Part shown: positions 61,530-64,000 of the stretch, piece by piece | How positions within the stretch are numbered: position 1 is the stretch's first letter | Layout: each line of letters starts with the position of its first letter | Assembly: GCA_937959115.1 (NCBI GenBank) | Contig: CALGAW010000022.1 | Coordinates: forward strand, 124,001 to 188,000 | DNA: 64,000 nt | Source: an uncultured Saprospiraceae bacterium | GTDB taxonomy: Bacteria; Bacteroidota; Bacteroidia; Chitinophagales; Saprospiraceae | Reading direction: 5' to 3' | Made by a program: the position numbers and the translations under genes | The notes under the pieces: generated by a model | The model's input: the letters and a program-made list of their open reading frames with translations, nothing else | What the model was told of the DNA's origin: nothing | Databases searched by the model: none

Positions 61530-63491
61530 TCATTTAACAATCAAAAATCGCTCCCCAGAAACACTGTCCTCAATCACCTCCTCAACCAACCCCAGTACCT
61601 CCTCACGAACCAACCCGTTCCTAGAAACCACCACAAAATCCAACTCGTATTGCCGTATAAAAGCTACTTGTGACGCACCAATCGAAACAAATGCCCCATC
61701 AGCCCGCTGCTGTTCAACAAACCGATAAAAAAGATTAGATGCCCGAGCCGCCCTATCCTTCTCAGTCACATTAGGAATGTCAAAATCACTTACCTGCAAT
61801 GCAAGCGCACCATTTTCCATATACGCCAGATAATACCCAAGCGTATAAGCCGCTGTTTGCTTGGAAAACGCAGACCGATAATCCTGCCCACCCTTTATCG
61901 CCGCACCAACCGTCAAACCCTCATCAGCAAGAACGAACGCCTTGATTTTCATCAGATAGTCATCACTATAATGCTTTTGAGAAACAGGCGTAATATTTTT
62001 CTTTATTGCATGCGGCACTTGCTTCAGAAATATCGGGATTAACAAGAGACCAACGCCTAGATAATACCAAGCACGGACTTTCTGATTCCCATCGTTCTCA
62101 AAACTCAAACAACGGATCACCGCCCAGATAAGACAACAGTTCATCAAGGCATTCCCCATATTAAAAAACAATTGAGTCGCGTCTTTTTCCCCTTCAAATA
62201 AAGCATACGCCCCAGCACCGCTGACCATAATACTAGAAACAAGGATGAAAAGCGATAAATTCCGAGTAAACAACCCCTTTTCTTTCCAAAGAAGAAATAA
62301 GCCAAGCAATAACAACGGTAGATAAGAGACCAACTCCCGCAATAAATGCTGTACAAGGAGCAGAGCTATGTGAAATGGGTGCTCCATCAACTTAGAAAGC
62401 ACACCGCTTGTCAGACTACCTGAACCAGCGTTCGCCCGTATATTAAACTGTCCAGTCTCAAGAAATTTGTAAAACACAAAAACAAAAAAGACCATAGAAA
62501 TTAGTATCCCCGCAGATTCAAGGACATTCCGCTTATACTTTGCTCGAAAAAACTGAACACCCAAATACAAGAACGCACCACCCATAACGGCAGGAGCCAC
62601 CACAACAGTAGCAAGAACAAGCCCCGACAATAAAATCATGGAAAACTGCGGCTTTTCCTGATCAAACATTAGTAAACACCCTAAAATAAACGGATAATAC
62701 ACACACATCTTAACTCGATGCGTGAAAATAGGCAAACTAAAATCCAGCACCCCAAATTGATTGAATACAGAGAAGTGGACACCAGCCAAAAACAAAAATG
62801 AAGCACTTAGTAAAAAATGATACCATTTGACCGATTGATACCGCTCCCACAAAGCCATTATTCCAGTAAATGCGATAAAATGATACAAGGGAGTCACCAT
62901 CAAAACAAACTTCTCAGCAGTCAGCCCACCGAAAATACTGTTGAGAGACACCGTCGTCCACATTTCTAGATAGTGATAAGGTTTCGGACCATGGTAGGCA
63001 GCATCCAATTCATTGTAGAAGTGATAGTAGTTTTCCTCCCCACTCACACCAAGATAATGGCTTCTCAATACATTAATCAGATAATCGTTTGGAGCCATTG
63101 CTGAACCAGCAGGAATATGATAAGGAAAACCGTCAAATTGAATAAGTGTAAAGAAAGACCAACTAAAAACGAATAACGAGCCAAACAACAATCCACCAAT
63201 TGCCAATCTCCTAGAACTGGTAGCAGGCCTCGCCATGTGCACAGGATAATTACGCCGTTCTAAAACAGAAAAACAAGCAAGCAACAAAAACCCTAGCATC
63301 ACCGTTTTTCCTCCTGTTTTTACAAGGGCAAAACAAGTACTCAGCAACAAAGTCCCAATAAACAAAGAGAAAAATAACTCCCTAAACGTGATTTCAGAGC
63401 GCTTAGCGAATTGTCGACCAATTGAAATAAAAACCAAGCAAACAATGCCTAATTGGATGAAATTTATAAGATATATGCTCAGCCCACTCAT
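61530..63491 (-). CDS. Polytopic membrane protein (possible GT-C glycosyltransferase)
   Basis: Protein of 653 aa with about 12 hydrophobic segments through residue 500 and a ~150-residue soluble C-terminal domain. No catalytic motif is diagnostic. A conserved-looking PYHIPAGSAMAPNDYLINVL segment lies near 127-146, between early helices, where GT-C enzymes carry their acidic catalytic loop. It starts 8 nt after the stop of a GT2 glycosyltransferase, so the pair forms a glycan-assembly operon. It is distinct from the 19986-24542 pair. Confidence 0.6.
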   Translation of the reverse strand: MSGLSIYLINFIQLGIVCLVFISIGRQFAKRSEITFRELFFSLFIGTLLLSTCFALVKTGGKTVMLGFLLLACFSVLERRNYPVHMARPATSSRRLAIGGLLFGSLFVFSWSFFTLIQFDGFPYHIPAGSAMAPNDYLINVLRSHYLGVSGEENYYHFYNELDAAYHGPKPYHYLEMWTTVSLNSIFGGLTAEKFVLMVTPLYHFIAFTGIMALWERYQSVKWYHFLLSASFLFLAGVHFSVFNQFGVLDFSLPIFTHRVKMCVYYPFILGCLLMFDQEKPQFSMILLSGLVLATVVVAPAVMGGAFLYLGVQFFRAKYKRNVLESAGILISMVFFVFVFYKFLETGQFNIRANAGSGSLTSGVLSKLMEHPFHIALLLVQHLLRELVSYLPLLLLGLFLLWKEKGLFTRNLSLFILVSSIMVSGAGAYALFEGEKDATQLFFNMGNALMNCCLIWAVIRCLSFENDGNQKVRAWYYLGVGLLLIPIFLKQVPHAIKKNITPVSQKHYSDDYLMKIKAFVLADEGLTVGAAIKGGQDYRSAFSKQTAAYTLGYYLAYMENGALALQVSDFDIPNVTEKDRAARASNLFYRFVEQQRADGAFVSIGASQVAFIRQYELDFVVVSRNGLVREEVLGLVEEVIEDSVSGERFLIVK

Positions 63492-63499
63492 TATCCCAG

Positions 63500-64000
63500 T
63501 TACTTCGAAGCGCTAGAACGCGCAAACGAAATCGTCTCTTTAAATGATCGAAACGCCACTTTAAGCAACTTCATTCGTTGTATAGAAACGGTTCCAGTTG
63601 CTCGGAAACTAGTTGGAACATGAAAATCCTTGATCTTCATTTTTTTGCGAATCGCCATCCCAGAGATGATGACATTGGGAGCAAACGTATCTTCAGGAAT
63701 TGCCTCAAAAATTGCCGAAAACGTAGCACGATTCATCAATCGGTAAGGAACATTCATATCTGAGATTCCTCTCCCATAAAACAGATGCACACATTTTTTG
63801 GCAATAAAACTCACTACCCTTCTAGGCAATGGCACCTTAAAGTTAAACTTACGACGACCAATCACAAAATCATAATTCTGTCGTTCTTTCCATAGTTGTT
63901 CAAAGTATTCTCCACGCATCTCATTGTCTGAATCTACCTGGAACACAAAGTCAGAATCCGCTTCACGATAACCCTTTAAAATAGTAGGCCCATGACCAGA
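63500..64000 (-). CDS. GT2-family glycosyltransferase, 5' end cut by window
   Basis: The minus-strand frame runs uninterrupted from the window edge (64000) to a stop at 63500; 167 codons are visible, with the N-terminus missing. GHGPTILKGYREADSDFVFQ-type start and VDSDNEM contain the DxD metal/nucleotide-sugar motif of GT-A enzymes; the later FVIGRRKFN and VSDMNVPYRLM-like GISDMNVPYRLM resemble polyprenyl-phosphate glycosyltransferases. It probably transfers a sugar to a lipid carrier used by the downstream membrane protein. Confidence 0.8.
   Translation of the reverse strand, partial: SGHGPTILKGYREADSDFVFQVDSDNEMRGEYFEQLWKERQNYDFVIGRRKFNFKVPLPRRVVSFIAKKCVHLFYGRGISDMNVPYRLMNRATFSAIFEAIPEDTFAPNVIISGMAIRKKMKIKDFHVPTSFRATGTVSIQRMKLLKVAFRSFKETISFARSSASK

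Noticed and set aside
1-64000. CRISPR array, rRNA or insertion sequence
   Set aside because: Looked for evenly spaced repeats, 16S/23S conserved stretches and transposase motifs; none seen.

Overview
This window comes from a member of the Bacteroidota. The evidence is a type IX secretion C-terminal sorting domain at 8253-9449, a eukaryote-like type II glutamine synthetase, DUF4175 and DUF6702 proteins, a fused ThrA followed by ThrB and ThrC, and many start codons closely preceded by the Bacteroidota sigma-factor -7 box TAnnTTTG. Class or genus cannot be settled from the sequence alone. Base composition is moderately AT-rich. There is no integrase, transposase, CRISPR array or rRNA; the window is mostly chromosomal core with a few accessory inserts.

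Layout. 1-5.1 kb: end of tadA, a TolC/HlyD efflux pair without an inner-membrane pump gene, a TetR regulator, a small ABC-type ATPase and a CAU-anticodon tRNA. 5.1-9.5 kb: rpiB, a secreted M28 peptidase, an RsmI-like methyltransferase and a T9SS cargo protein. 9.5-12.9 kb: three lipoprotein cyclophilins interleaved with a TonB-domain protein. 13-20 kb: fatty acid desaturase, TfoX-N protein, scpB, and the DUF4175/anti-sigma-kinase-like/ybeY block. 20-24.5 kb: two tandem GT-C-like membrane proteins. 24.7-32.6 kb: thioredoxin-fold lipoprotein, a beta-barrel candidate, an SGNH-like protein, two tandem Baeyer-Villiger-type monooxygenases and a peptidase S74 tail-fibre-like protein. 32.8-37.7 kb: thrA-thrB-thrC with a clear terminator. 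37.8-44.8 kb: M1 peptidase and HupE/UreJ, then DUF6702, with a HAD gene, a decayed copy of the hupE 5' end and a three-gene ATP-dependent ligase cassette between hupE and DUF6702. 44.8-51.5 kb: heme A synthase, SRAP protein, aldo/keto reductase, FAD oxidoreductase, a broken zinc-ribbon gene and an extended thymidylate-kinase-like protein. 51.7-59.3 kb: a five-gene SWIM / DUF5691 / MoxR AAA+ / DUF5682 / VWA operon. 59.6-64 kb: glutamine synthetase, a small FN3-like secreted protein, a polytopic membrane protein and a truncated GT2 glycosyltransferase.

The two stretches most likely to hold poorly described systems are the MoxR-VWA operon, related to E. coli yehL/M/P/Q but of unknown biological output, and the ligase cassette, where an AMP-transferring ligase is translationally coupled to two proteins I do not recognise. 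The hupE remnant shows that the chromosome has been rearranged immediately next to that cassette. On the regulatory side, -7 boxes sit 4-13 nt from several start codons, which predicts leaderless or nearly leaderless mRNAs. Inverted repeats overlap the thrA and tfoX-like promoters, and paired palindromes lie upstream of the glutamine synthetase promoter.
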